64,000 bases of DNA from assembly GCA_949130495.1 (NCBI GenBank), contig CASBWL010000421.1:186001-250000 (forward strand), in the 5' to 3' direction. Under the pieces are notes generated by a model that saw only the letters and a list, made by a program, of their open reading frames with translations, was not told the origin of the DNA and made no database searches. The translations under genes and the position numbers were made by a program. The DNA is from Sambucus nigra (taxonomy: Eukaryota > Streptophyta > Magnoliopsida > Dipsacales > Adoxaceae). Positions 28,246 through 42,499 of this stretch are shown here, piece after piece; within the stretch, counting starts at the first letter, position 1; every line of letters starts with the position of its first letter.

Positions 28246-31200
28246 TGAAAACTCGAAACAGCCCTCGAACGGCCCCGTGGGTGGCACCAACACCTCTCAC
28301 AGGACCAATGTGGCTCGTAGGAACTGACCCGACAACGGTAGGGCTACCAATTTGAGAATACGATGATAATTAGCATATTTCTTGACATAAGCTTAAAAAC
28401 ATGGCGTTAGAGGGCCAGAACTCGAAACAGCCCCCGAACGTCCCCGTCGGTGGCACCAACACCTCGCACGGGACCAATGTAACTCATAGGAACTAACCCC
28501 ACAGCCGTAGGTCTCCCGGTTTGAGAGTACGACGGTAATTTGCATATTTCATGACTTAGGCTTAAAAACATGTCATTTGAGGGTGAGAACTCAAAACTGA
28601 CCCCGAACGTCCCCGTGGGTGGCACCAACACCTCTCACGGGATGAATGTAACTCGTAGGAACTGAATCCACAGCCACGGGACTCCCGGTTTGAGAATACG
28701 TCGGTAATTTGCGTATTTCTAGATTTAAGCAAAACATGGCATTAGAGGGTGAAAACTCAAAACAGCCCCCGAACGGCCTTGTGGGTGGCACCAACACCTC
28801 CCACAGGACGAATGTAAATCGTAGGAACTGACCCCACAGCCGTGGGTCTCCCGGTTTGAGAATACAATGATAATTTGAATATTTCTTGAGTTAGTCTTAA
28901 AAACAAAGCGTTAGAGGGTGAAAACTCGAAACTGCCCCCGAACTTCCCCGTGGGTGGCACCAACACCTCCCACGGGACCAATGTAACTCGTAGGAATTGA
29001 ACCCATAGTTGCGGGTCTCCCGGTTTAAGAGTACCACGGTAATTTGCATATTTCCAGACTTAAGCTTAAAAATAAGACGTTTAAAGGTGAAAACTCGAAA
29101 CAGCCCCCGAACGGCTCCGTGTGTGGCACCAACACCTCACACGGGACCAATGTAACTCGTAGGAACTGACCCCGCAGCTGTGGGACTCCCAATTTGAGAA
29201 TACGAAGGTAATTTGCATATTTCTAGACTTAGGCAAAACTTGGCGTAAGAGGGTGAAAACTCGTAACAGCCGCCGAACGGCCCCGTGGGTGGCACCAACA
29301 CTTCCCACGGGACAATTGTGACTAGTAGGAACTGACCCCACAGCCGCGGGTCTCCCGATTTGGGAGTACGATGGTAATTTGCATATTTCTAGACTTATGC
29401 TTAAAAACATGACGTTAGAGGGAGAAAACTCGAAACAGCCCCCGAACGGCCCCGTGGGTGGCACCAACGCCTCTCACGGGACCAATGTGACTCGTAGGAA
29501 CTCACCCCACAACCGCGGGTCTCCCGATTTGAGGATACGACGATAATTTTCATATTTCTTGACTTTGACTTAAAAACATGGCGTTAGAGGGTGAGAGCTC
29601 GAAAGAACCCCCTAACGTCCCTGTGGGTTTCACCAACACCTGCCACGGGACAAATATAACTCATAGGAAGTGACCCAACAACCGCGGGTCTCCCGATTTG
29701 AGAGTACAACAGTAATTTGCATATTTAATGACTTAGGCTTAAAAACATGGCGTTTGAGTGTGAGAACTAGAAACTGACCACGAACGTCCCCATGGGTGGC
29801 ACCAACACCTCCCACGGGACCAATGTAACTCATAAGAACTGACCCCACAGCCCCGGGACTCCCGGTTTGAGAATACGTCGGTAATTTACATATTTCTAGA
29901 CTTAAGCAAAACATGACGTTAGAGGGTGAAAACTCGAAACAACCCTCGAATGGCCCCGTGGGTGGCACCAACACCTCCCACGGGACCAATGTAACTCGTA
30001 GGAACTGCCCCACAACCGTGGGTCTCTCGGTTTGAGAATACGATGGCAATTTGCATATTTCTCGACTTAGGTTTAAAAATAAGGCGTTAGAGGGTAAAAA
30101 TTCAAAACAGCCCCCGAACGTCCCCGTGGGTGGCACCAACTCCTCCCACGGGACCAATGTAACTCGTAGGAACTGACCCCACAGCCGCGGGTCTCTCGGT
30201 TTGAGAATACGACAATAATTTGCATATTTCTTGACTTTAGGCTAAAAAAAATGGCGTTAGAGGGTGAAAACTCGAAACAGCCCCCGAATGGCCCCGTGGG
30301 TGGTACCAACACATCCCACGGGACCAATGTAACTTGTAGGAACTGACCCCAGAACCGCGGGTCTCCCGATTTGAGAGTACGACGATAATTTGCATATTTC
30401 CAGACTTAGGTTTAAAAACATGACGTTAGAGGGTGAAAACTCGAAATTGCCCCCGAACGACCCGGTGGGTCGCACCAACACCTCCCACGGGACAAATATA
30501 ACTCGTAGGAATCGACCCCGTAGCCGCAGGACTCCCGGTTTGAGAATACGAAGGTAATTTGCATATTTGTAGACTTAGGCAAAACTTGGCGTTAGTGGGT
30601 GAAAACTCAAAACATCCCCCGAACGGCCCCGTGAGTGGCACCAACACCACCCACGGGATCAATATAACTCGTAGGAACTTACCCCACAACCGCGGGACTC
30701 CCGATTTGAGAGTACGATGATAATTTGCATATTTCTAGACTTAGGTTTAAAAACATGGCGTTAGAGGGTGAGAACTCGAAACAGCCCCCGAACGTCCTTG
30801 TGGGTGGCATCAACACCTCGCACGGAACCAATGTAACTTGTAGGAACTGACCCCACTGCCGCGGGTCTTCGGTTTGAGAGTACGACGGTAATTTGCATAT
30901 TTCACGACTTAGGCTTAAAAACATGCCGTTTTAGGGTGAGAACTCAAAACTGACCCCGAACGTCCCCGTGGGTGGCACCAACACCTCCCACGGGACCAAT
31001 GTGACTCGTAGGAACTGACCCCACAGCCGCGGGTCTTCTGGTTTGAAAGTACGACGGTAATTTGCATATTTCTTGACCAAGGCTTAAAAACATGGCGTTA
31101 GAGGGTGAGAACTCGAAACAGACCCCGGACGTCCCCGTGGGTGGCACCAACACCTCCCACGGGACCAATGTAACTCGTAGGAATTGACCCCACAGCTTTG

Positions 31201-31414
31201 TGACTCCCGATTTGAGAATACGAAGGTAATTTGCATATTTCTAGACTTAGGCAAAACTTGGCGTTAGACGGTGAAAACTCGTAATAGCCCCCGAACGGCC
31301 CCGTGGGTGGCACCAACACCTCCCACGGGACCAATGTGACTCGTAGGAACTGACCCCAAAGCCGCGGGTCTCCCGATTTTAGAGTACGACGGTAATTTGC
31401 ATATTTCTAGGCTT

Positions 31415-31520
31415 AGGCTTAAAAACATGACGTTAGAGGGTGAAAACTCGAAACAGCCCCCGAACGGCCCTGTGGGTTTCACCAACACCTGCCACGGGAC
31501 CAATATAACTCCTAGGAAGT
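31415..31520 (+). repeat. Chimeric monomer (one-unit deletion), copy 1
   Basis: Elsewhere in domain II a monomer with GCCTCTCACGGG precedes the monomer with CCCTAACGTCCCTGTGGGTTTCACC. Here the first half of the former (CGAAACAGCCCCCGAACGG) runs straight into the second half of the latter (CCCTGTGGGTTTCACC). That is the product expected from unequal exchange between the two neighbours with loss of one unit. The crossover lies within CGGCCC/GTCCC just before the palindrome. Confidence 0.75.
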
Positions 31521-33789
31521 GACCACACAGCCGCGGGTCTCCCGATTTGAGAGTACGACGGTAATTTGCTTATTTCATGACTAAGCCTTAAAAAAATGGC
31601 GTTTGAGGGTGAGAACTCGAAACTGACCACGAACGTCCCCGTGGGTGGCACCAACACCTCCCACGGGACCAATGTAACTCATAAGAATTAGCCCCACAGC
31701 CACGGGACTCCCGGTTTGAGAATACGTCGGTAATTTACATATTTCTAGACTTAAGCAAAACAAGGCGTTAGAGGGTGAAAACTCGAAACAACCCCCGAAT
31801 GGCCCGTGGGTGGCACCAACACTTCCCATGGGACCAATGTAACTCGTAGGAACTGACCCCACAGCCGCGGGTCTCTCGGTTTGAGAATACGATGGTAATT
31901 TGCTAATTTCTCAACTTAGGCTTAAAAATAAGGCGTTAGAGGGTGAAAATTGGAAACAGCCCCCGAACGTCCCCGTGGGTGGCACCAACACCTCCCACGG
32001 GACCAATGTAACTCGTAGGAACTGACCCCACAGCCGTGGGTCTCCCGATTTGAGAATACGACAATAATTTGCATATTTCTTGACTTTAGGCTAAAAAAAT
32101 GGCGTTAGAGGGTGAAAACTCGAAACAGCCCCCGAACATCCCCGTGGGTGGCACCAACACCTCCCACGGGACCAATGTAACTCGTAGGAACTGACCCCAC
32201 AACCGCGGGTCTCCCTATTTGAGAGTACGACGATAATTTGCATATTTCTAGACTTAGCTTTAAAAACATGACGTTAGAGGGTGAAAACTCGAAATAGCCC
32301 CCGAACGACCCCGTGGGTCGCACCAACACCTCCCACGGGACAAATATAACTCGTAGGAATCGACCCCGCAGACGCAGGACTCCCGGTTTGAGAATACGAA
32401 GGTAATTTTCATATTTGTAGACTTAGGAAAAACTTGGCGTTAGTGGGTGAAAAGTCAAAACATCCCCCGAACGGCCCCGTGGTTGGCACCAACACCTCCC
32501 ACGGGACCAATATAACTCGTAGTAACTGACCCCACAACCGCAGGACTCCCGGTTTGAGAAAACGATGATAATTTGCATATTTATTGACTTAGGTTTAAAA
32601 ACATGGCGTTAGAGGGTGAAATCTCGAAACAACCCCCGAACGGCCCCGTGGGTGGCCACAACGCCTCTCACGGGACCAATGTTACTCGTAGGAACTGACC
32701 CCACAACCGCGGGTCTCCCGGTTTGAGAATACGATGATAATTTTCATATTTCTTGACTTTGACTTAAAAACATGGCGTTAGAGGGTGAGAACTCGAAAGA
32801 ACCCCCTAACGTCCCTGTGGGTTTCACCAACACCTTCCACGGGACCAATATAACTCATAGGAAGTGACCCCACAGCCGCGGGTCTCCCGATTTGAGAGTA
32901 GTACGGTAATTTGCATATTTCATGACTTAGCCTTAAAAACATGGCGTTTGAGGGTGAGAACTCGAAACTGACCACGAACGTCCCCGTGGGTGGCACCATC
33001 ACCTCCCACGGGACAAATGTAACTCATAAGAACTGACCCCACAGCCGCGGGACTCCCGGGTTGAGAATACGTCGGTAATTTACATATTTTTAGACTTAAG
33101 CAAAACATGGCGTTAGAGGGTGAAAACTCGAAACAACCCCCGAACGGCCCCATGGGTGGCACCAACACCTCCCACGGGACCAATATAACTCATAGGAACA
33201 GACCCCGCAGCCGCAGGTCTCCCAGTTTGAGAGTACGACGGTAATTTGCATATTTCATGACTTAGGCTTAAAAACATGGCGTTTGAAGGTGAGAACTCAA
33301 AATCGACCCCGAATGTCCCCGTGGGTGGCACCAACACCTCCCACGGGACCAATGTGACTCGTAGGAACTGACCCCACAGCCAAGGGTCTCCCGGTTTGAA
33401 AGTACGATGACAATTTGCATATTTCTAGACCAAGGCTTAAAAACATGGCGTTAGAGGGTGCGAACTCAAAAACAGACCCCGTACGTCTCCGTGGGTGGAA
33501 CCAACACCTCCCACGGGACCAATGTAACTTGTAGGAACTGACCCCACAACCGCTGGACTCCCGGTTTGTGAATACGTCGATAATTTGCATATTTCTAGAC
33601 TTAGGGTTAAAAACATGACGTTAGGGGGTGAAAACTCGAAACAACTCCCGAACGGCCCCATGGGTGACACCAACAGCTCCCACGGGACCAATATAACTCA
33701 TAGGAACTGACCCCGCAGCCGCGGGACTCCCGGTCTGAGAATACAAAAGTAATTTGTATATTTATAGACTTAGGTAAAACTTGGCATTA

Positions 33790-33838
33790 GAGGGTGAAAA
33801 CTCAAAACAGCCCCCGAACGTCACTGTGCGCTAGAGGG
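33790..33838 (+). repeat. 44-bp insertion: monomer head restarts inside a monomer (copy 2)
   Basis: Same insertion as at 28,197-28,245, 5,593 bp further on. It was present before the large tandem duplication. Confidence 0.82.
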
Positions 33839-36800
33839 TGAAAACTCGAAACAGCCCTCGAACGGCCCCGTGGGTGGCACCAACACCTCTCACAGGACCA
33901 ATGTGGCTCGTAGGAACTGACCCGACAACGGTAGGGCTACCAATTTGAGAATACGATGATAATTTGCATATTTCTTGACATAAGCTTAAAAACATGGCGT
34001 TAGAGGGCCAGAACTCGAAACAGCCCCCGAACGTCCCCGTCGGTGGCACCAACACCTCGCACGGGACCAATGTAACTCATAGGAACTAACCCCACAGCCG
34101 TAGGTCTCCCGGTTTGAGAGTACGACGGTAATTTGCATATTTCATGACTTAGGCTTAAAAACATGTCATTTGAGGGTGAGAACTCAAAACTGACCCCGAA
34201 CGTCCCCGTGGGTGGCACCAACACCTCTCACGGGATGAATGTAACTCGTAGGAACTGAATCCACAGCCACGGGACTCCCGGTTTGAGAATACGTCGGTAA
34301 TTTGCGTATTTCTAGATTTAAGCAAAACATGGCATTAGAGGGTGAAAACTCAAAACAGCCCCCGAACGGCCTTGTGGGTGGCACCAACACCTCCCACAGG
34401 ACGAATGTAAATCGTAGGAACTGACCCCACAGCCGTGGGTCTCCCGGTTTGAGAATACAATGATAATTTGAATATTTCTTGAGTTAGTCTTAAAAACAAA
34501 GCGTTAGAGGGTGAAAACTCGAAACTGCCCCCGAACTTCCCCGTGGGTGGCACCAACACCTCCCACGGGACCAATGTAACTCGTAGGAATTGAACCCATA
34601 GTTGCGGGTCTCCCGGTTTAAGAGTACCACGGTAATTTGCATATTTCCAGACTTAAACTTAAAAATAAGACGTTTAAAGGTGAAAACTCGAAACAGCCCC
34701 CGAACGGCTCCGTGTGTGGCACCAACACCTCACACGGGACCAATGTAACTCGTAGGAACTGACCCCGCAGCTGTGGGACTCCCAATTTGAGAATACGAAG
34801 GTAATTTGCATATTTCTAGACTTAGGCAAAACTTGGCGTAAGAGGGTGAAAACTCGTAACAGCCGCCGAACGGCCCCGTGGGTGGCACCAACACTTCCCA
34901 CGGGACAATTGTGACTAGTAGGAACTGACCCCACAGCCGCGGGTCTCCCGATTTGGGAGTACGATGGGAATTTGCATATTTCTAGACTTATGCTTAAAAA
35001 CATGACGTTAGAGGGAGAAAACTCGAAACAGCCCCCGAACGGCCCCGTGGGTGGCACCAACGCCTCTCACGGGACCAATGTGACTCGTAGGAACTCACCC
35101 CACAACCGCGGGTCTCCCGATTTGAGGATACGACGATAATTTTCATATTTCTTGACTTTGACTTAAAAACATGGCGTTAGAGGGTGAGAGCTTGAAAGAA
35201 CCCCCTAACGTCCCTGTGGGTTTCACCAACACCTGCCACGGGACAAATATAACTCATAGGAAGTGACCCAACAACCGCGGGTCTCCCGATTTGAGAGTAC
35301 AACAGTAATTTGCATATTTAATGACTTAGGCTTAAAAACATGGCGTTTGAGTGTGAGAACTAGAAACTGACCACGAACGTCCCCATGGGTGGCACCAACA
35401 CCTCCCACGGGACCAATGTAACTCATAAGAACTGACCCCACAGCCCCGGGACTCCCGGTTTGAGAATACGTCGGTAATTTACATATTTCTAGACTTAAGC
35501 AAAACATGACGTTAGAGGGTGAAAACTCGAAACAACCCTCGAATGGCCCCGTGGGTGGCACCAACACCTCCCACGGGACCAATGTAACTCGTAGGAACTT
35601 CCCCACAACCGTGGGTCTCTCGGTTTGAGAATACGATGGCAATTTGCATATTTCTCGACTTAGGTTTAAAAATAAGGCGTTAGAGGGTAAAAATTCAAAA
35701 CAGCCCCCGAACGTCCCCGTGGGTGGCACCAACTCCTCCCACGGGACCAATGTAACTCGTAGGAACTGACCCCACAGCCGCGGGTCTCTCGGTTTGAGAA
35801 TACGATAATAATTTGCATATTTCTTGACTTTAGGCTAAAAAAAATGGCGTTAGAGGGTGAAAACTCGAAACAGCCCCCGAATGGCCCCGTGGGTGGTACC
35901 AACACATCCCACGGGACCAATGTAACTTGTAGGAACTGACCCCAGAACCGCGGGTCTCCCGATTTGAGAGTACGACGATAATTTGCATATTTCCAGACTT
36001 AGGTTTAAAAACATGACGTTAGAGGGTGAAAACTCGAAATTGCCCCCGAACGACCCGGTGGGTCGCACCAACACCTCCCACGGGACAAATATAACTCGTA
36101 GGAATCGACCCCGTAGCCGCAGGACTCCCGGTTTGAGAATACGAAGGTAATTTGCATATTTGTAGACTTAGGCAAAACTTGGCGTTAGTGGGTGAAAACT
36201 CAAAACATCCCCCGAACGGCCCCGTGAGTGGCACCAACACCACCCACGGGACCAATATAACTCGTAGGAACTTACCCCACAACCGCGGGACCCCCGATTT
36301 GAGAGTACGATGATAATTTGCATATTTCTAGACTTAGGTTTAAAAACATGGCGTTAGAGGGTGAGAACTCGAAACAGCCCCCGAACGTCCTTGTGGGTGG
36401 CATCAACACCTCGCACGGAACCAATGTAACTTGTAGGAACTGACCCCACTGCCGCGGGTCTTCGGTTTGAGAGTACGACGGTAATTTGCATATTTCACGA
36501 CTTAGGCTTAAAAACATGCCGTTTTAGGGTGAGAACTCAAAACTGACCCCGAACGTCCCCGTGGGTGGCACCAACACCTCCCACGGGACCAATGTGACTC
36601 GTAGGAACTGACCCCACAGCCGCGGGTCTTCTGGTTTGAAAGTACGACGGTAATTTGCATATTTCTTGACCAAGGCTTAAAAACATGGCGTTAGAGGGTG
36701 AGAACTCGAAACAGACCCCGGACGTCCCCGTGGGTGGCACCAACACCTCCCACGGGACCAATGTAACTCGTAGGAATTGACCCCACAGCTTTGGGACTCC

Positions 36801-37007
36801 CGATTTGAGAATACGAAGGTAATTTGCATATTTCTAGACTTAGGCAAAACTTGGCGTTAGACGGTGAAAACTCGTAATAGCCCCCGAACGGCCCCGTGGG
36901 TGGCACCAACACCTCCCACGGGACCAATGTGACTCGTAGGAACTGACCCCAAAGCCGCGGGTCTCCCGATTTTAGAGTACGACGGTAATTTGCATATTTC
37001 TAGGCTT

Positions 37008-37113
37008 AGGCTTAAAAACATGACGTTAGAGGGTGAAAACTCGAAACAGCCCCCGAACGGCCCTGTGGGTTTCACCAACACCTGCCACGGGACCAATATA
37101 ACTCCTAGGAAGT
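37008..37113 (+). repeat. Chimeric monomer (one-unit deletion), copy 2
   Basis: Duplicate of the chimeric monomer at 31,415-31,520. One difference (A at 31,525, C at 37,118) lies just downstream. Confidence 0.75.
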
Positions 37114-40100
37114 GACCCCACAGCCGCGGGTCTCCCGATTTGAGAGTACGACGGTAATTTGCATATTTCATGACTAAGCCTTAAAAATATGGCGTTTGAG
37201 GGTGAGAACTCGAAACTGACCACGAACGTCCCCGTGGGTGGCACCAACACCTCCCACGGGACCAATGTAACTCATAAGAATTAGCCCCACAGCCACGGGA
37301 CTCCCGGTTTGAGAATACGTCGGTAATTTACATATTTCTAGACTTAAGCAAAACAAGGCGTTAGAGGGTGAAAACTCGAAACAACCCCCGAATGGCCCGT
37401 GGGTGGCACCAACACTTCCCATGGGACCAATGTAACTCGTAGGAACTGACCCCACAGCCGCGGGTCTCTCGGTTTGAGAATACGATGGTAATTTGCTAAT
37501 TTCTCAACTTAGGCTTAAAAATAAGGCGTTAGAGGGTGAAAATTCGAAACAGCCCCCGAACGTCCCCGTGGGTGGCACCAACACCTCCCACGGGACCAAT
37601 GTAACTCGTAGGAACTGACCCCACAGCCGTGGGTCTCCCGATTTGAGAATACGACAATAATTTGCATATTTCTTGACTTTAGGCTAAAAAAATGGCGTTA
37701 GAGGGTGAAAACTCGAAACAGCCCCCGAACATCCCCGTGGGTGGCACCAACACCTCCCACGGGACCAATGTAACTCGTAGGAACTGACCCCACAACCGCG
37801 GGTCTCCCTATTTGAGAGTACGACGATAATTTGCATATTTCTAGACTTAGCTTTAAAAACATGACGTTAGAGGGTGAAAACTCGAAATAGCCCCCGAACG
37901 ACCCCGTGGGTCGCACCAACACCTCCCACGGGACAAATATAACTCGTAGGAATCGACCCCGCAGACGCAGGACTCCCGGTTTGAGAATACGAAGGTAATT
38001 TTCATATTTGTAGACTTAGGAAAAACTTGGCGTTAGTGGGTGAAAAGTCAAAACATCCCCCGAACGGCCCCGTGGTTGGCACCAACACCTCCCACGGGAC
38101 CAATATAACTCGTAGTAACTGACCCCACAACCGCAGGACTCCCGGTTTGAGAAAACGATGATAATTTGCATATTTATTGACTTAGGTTTAAAAACATGGC
38201 GTTAGAGGGTGAAATCTCGAAACAACCCCCGAACGGCCCCGTGGGTGGCCACAACGCCTCTCACGGGACCAATGTTACTCGTAGGAACTGACCCCACAAC
38301 CGCGGGTCTCCCGGTTTGAGAATACGATGATAATTTTCATATTTCTTGACTTTGACTTAAAAACATGGCGTTAGAGGGTGAGAACTCGAAAGAACCCCCT
38401 AACGTCCCTGTGGGTTTCACCAACACCTTCCACGGGACCAATATAACTCATAGGAAGTGACCCCACAGCCGCGGGTCTCCCGATTTGAGAGTAGTACGGT
38501 AATTTGCATATTTCATGACTTAGCCTTAAAAACATGGCGTTTGAGGGTGAGAACTCGAAACTGACCACGAACGTCCCCGTGGGTGGCACCATCACCTCCC
38601 ACGGGACAAATGTAACTCATAAGAACTGACCCCACAGCCGCGGGACTCCCGGGTTGAGAATACGTCGGTAATTTACATATTTTTAGACTTAAGCAAAACA
38701 TGGCGTTAGAGGGAGAAAACTCGAACCAACCCCCGAATGGCCCCGTGGGTGGCACCAACACCTCCCACGGGACCAATGTAACTCGTAGGAACTGACCCCA
38801 CAGCCGTGGGTCTCTCGGTTTGAGAATACGATGATAATTTGCATATTTCTCGACTTAGGCTTAAAAATAAGGCGTTAGAGGGTGAAAATTCGAAACAGCC
38901 CCCGAACGTCCCCGTGGGTGGCACCAACACCTCCCACGGGACCAATGTAACTCGTAGGAACTGACCCCAAAGCCATGGGTCTCCCGATTTGAGAATACGA
39001 CAATAATTTGCATATTTCTTGAGTTTAGGCTAAAAAAAATGGCGTTAGAGGGTGAAAACTCGAAACAGCCCCCGAACGTCCCCGTGGGTGGCACCAACAC
39101 CTCCCACGGGACCAATGTAACTCGTAGGAACTGACCCCACAACCGCGGGTCTCCCGATTTGAGAGTACGACGATAATTTGCATATTTCTAGACATAGGTT
39201 TAAAAACATGACGTTAGAGGGTGAAAACTCGAAATAGCCCCCGAATGACCCCGTGGGTCGCACCAACACCTCCCACAGGAAAAATATAACTCGTAGGAAT
39301 CGACCCCGCAGTCGCAGGACTCCCGGTTTGAGAATACGAAGGTAATTTGCATATTTGTAGACTTAGGAAAAACATGGCGTTAGTGGGTGAAAAGTCAAAA
39401 CATCCCCCGAACGGCCCCGTGGTTGGCACCAACACCTCCCACGGGACCAATATAACTCGTAGGAACTGGCCCCACAACCGTGGGACTCCCGGTTTGAGAA
39501 TACGATGATAATTTGCATATTTATTGACTTAGGCTTAAAAACATGGCGTTAGAGGGTGATAACTCGAAACAGCCCCCGAACGTCCTCGTGGGTGGCATCA
39601 ACACCTCGCACGGGACCAATGTAACTAGTAGGAACTGACCCCACTGCCGTGGGTCTCCGGTTTGAGAGTACGAAGGTAATTTGCTTATTTCATGACTTAG
39701 GCTTAAAAACAAGGCGTTTGAGGGTGAGAACTCAAAACTGACCCCGAACGTCCCCGTGGGTGGCACCAACACCTCCCACGGGACCGATGTGACTCGTAGG
39801 AACTCACCCCACAGCCGCGGGTCATCCGGTTTGATAGTACGACGGTAATTTGCATATTTCTAGACCAATGCTTAAAAACATGGCGTTAGAGGGTGATAAC
39901 TCGAAACAGACCCCGGACATCCCCGTGGGTGGCACCAACACCTCCCACGGGACCAATGTAACTCGTAGGAACAGACCCCGCAGCTGTGGGACTCCCGATT
40001 TGAGAATACTAAGGTAATTTGCATATTTCTAGACTTAGGCAAAACTTGGCGTTAGAGGGTGAAAACTCGGAACAGACCCCGAACGGCCCCGTGGGTGGCA

Positions 40101-41861
40101 CCAACACCTCCCACGGGACCAATGTGACTCGTAGGAACTGACCCCACAGTCGCCGGTCTCCCGATTTGAGAGTACGACGGTAATTTGCATATTTCTAGAC
40201 TTAGGCTTAAAAACAAGACGTTAGAGGGTGAAAACTCGAAATAACCCCCGAACGGCCCCGTGGGTGGCACCAAGGCCTCTCACGGGACCAATGTGACTCG
40301 TAGGAACTGACCCCACAACCGCGGGTCTCCCGATTTGAGAATACGATGATAATTTTCATATTTCTTGACTTTGGCTTAAAAACATGGCGTTAGAGGGTGA
40401 GAACTCAAAAGAACCCCCTAACGTTCCTGTGGGTTTCACCAACACCTGCCACGGGACCAATATAACTCATAGGAAGTGACCCCACAGTCGCGGGTCTCCC
40501 GATTTGAGAGTACGACGGTAATTTGCATATTTCATGACTTAGCCTTAAAAACATGGCGTTTGAGGTCGAGAACTCGAAACTGACCACGAACCTGCCCGTG
40601 GGTGGCACCAACACCTCCCACGGGACCAATGTAACTTATAAGAACCGACCCCACATCCGTGGGACTCCCGGTTTAATAATACGTCGGTAATTTACATATT
40701 TCTAGACTTAAGCAAAACATGGCGTTAGAGGGTGAAAACTCAAAACATCCCCCGAACGTCCCCGTGGGTGGCACCAACACCTCCCACGGGACCAATGTAA
40801 CTCGTAGGAACTGACCCCACAACCGCGGGTCTCCCGATTTGAGAGTACGACGATAATATGCATATTTCTAGACTTAGGCTTAAAAATAAGGCGTTAGAGG
40901 GTGAAAATTCAAAACAGCCCCCGAACGACCCCGTGGTTCGCACCAACACCTCCCACGGGACAAATATAACTCGTAGGAATCGACCCCGCAGCCGCAGGAC
41001 TCCCGGTTTGAGAATACGAACGTAATTTTCATATTTGTAGACTTAGGCAAAACTTGGCGTTAGTGGGTGAAAACTCAAAACATCCCCCGAACGGACCCGT
41101 GGTTGGCACCAACACCTCCCACGGGACCAATATAACTCGTAGGAACTGACCCCATAACCGCGGTACTCTCGATTTGAGAATACGATGATAATTTGCATAT
41201 TTATTGACTTAGGCTTAAAAACATGGCGTTAGAGGGTGAGAACTCGAAACAACCCCCGAATATCCTCGTGGGTGGCATCAACACGTCGCACGGGACCAAT
41301 GTAACTCGTAAGAACTCACCCCACTGCCGCGGGTCTCTGGTTTGAGAGTACAACGGTAATTTGCATATTTCATGACTTAGGCTTAAAAACATGGCGTTTG
41401 AGGGTGAGAACTCAAAACTGACCCCGAACGTCCCCGTGGGTGGCACCAACACCTCCCACGGGACCAATGTGACTCATAGGAACTGACCCCACAGCCGCGG
41501 GTCTTCTGGTTTGAAAGTACGATGGTAATTTAAATATTTTTAGACCAAGGCTTACAAACATGGCGTTAGAGGGTGAGAACTCGAAACAAACCCCGGACGT
41601 CCCCGTAGGTGGCACCAACACCTCCCACGGGACCAATGTAACTCGTAGGAACTGACCCCTCAGCTGTGGGACTCCCGATTTGAAAATACGAAGGTAATTT
41701 GCATATTTCTAGACTTAGGCAAAACTTGGCGTTAGAGGGTGAAAACTCGTAACAGCCCCCGAACGGCCCCGTGGGTGGCACCAACACCTCCCACGGGACC
41801 AATGTGACTCGTAGGAACTGACCCCACAGCCGTGGGTCTCCCGATTTGAGAGTACGGTGGT

Positions 41862-41880
41862 AATTTGCATACTTAGGCTT
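41862..41880 (+). repeat. 8-bp deletion after the octamer
   Basis: TTTGCATACTTAGGCTTAAAAAC replaces TTTGCATATTTCTAGACTTAGGCTT, so the TTTCTAGA segment is missing. The octamer itself is kept. Confidence 0.7.
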
Positions 41881-42499
41881 AAAAACATGACGTTAGAGGG
41901 TGAAAACTCGAAACAGCCCACGAACGGCCCCGTGGGTGGCACCAACGCCTGTCACGGGACAAATGTGACTCATAGGAACTGACCCCACAACCGCGGGTCT
42001 CCCGGTTTGAGAATACGACGATAATTTTCATATTTCTTGACTTTGGCTTAAAAACATGGCGTTAGAGGGTGAGAACTCGAAAGAACCCCCTAACGTCCCT
42101 GTGGGTTTCACCAACACCTGCCACGGTACCAATATAACTCATAGGAAGTGACCCCACAGCCGTGGGTCTCCCGATTTGAGAGTACGATGGTAATTTGCAT
42201 ATTTCATGACTTAGCCTTAAAAACATGGCGTTTGAGGGTGAGAACTCAAAACTGACCACGAACGTGCCCGTGGGTTGCACCAACACCTCCCACGGGACCA
42301 ATGGAACTTATAAGAACTGACCCCACATCCGCGGGACTCCCGGTTTGAGAATACGTCGGTAATTTACATATTTCTAGACTTAAGCAAAACATGGCGTTAG
42401 AGGGTGAAAACTCGAAACATCCCCCGAAATTCCCCGTTGGTGGCACCAACACCTCCCACGGGACCAATGTAACTCGTAGGAACTGACCCCACAACCGCG

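Larger units (their letters stand above)
27525..33117 (+). repeat. 5,593-bp tandem duplication, copy 1 (33 monomers)
   Basis: This segment is repeated immediately afterwards at a constant offset of 5,593 bp. Reading both copies, I found 14 substitutions and no length difference (about 99.75% identity): copy-1 positions 28,053, 28,372, 29,064, 29,375, 29,600, 30,007, 30,213, 30,659, 30,699, 31,201, 31,525, 31,570, 31,595 and 31,952. Some may have been missed. Sequence left of 27,517 is not similar to sequence left of 33,110, and 38,711 onward differs from 33,118 onward, so both edges lie within a GTTAGAGGG-like tract. Confidence 0.95.
33118..38710 (+). repeat. 5,593-bp tandem duplication, copy 2 (33 monomers)
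   Basis: Direct copy of 27,525-33,117. Both copies carry the same private features: the 44-bp partial-monomer insertion, the chimeric TTTCACC monomer (about 31,472 and 37,065), and spacings of 1,849 and 1,345 bp between markers. The junction at about 33,118 is in register with the monomer, as expected of unequal crossing-over between misaligned arrays. The 14 differences argue against a simple double count of the same sequence during assembly, but read depth would settle it. Confidence 0.95.

Noticed and set aside
27525..38710. Assembly artefact as explanation of the large duplication
   Set aside because: Not fully excluded, but at least 14 scattered base differences between the copies and an in-register junction fit a real tandem duplication better than a repeated contig segment. 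Read depth is the deciding test.
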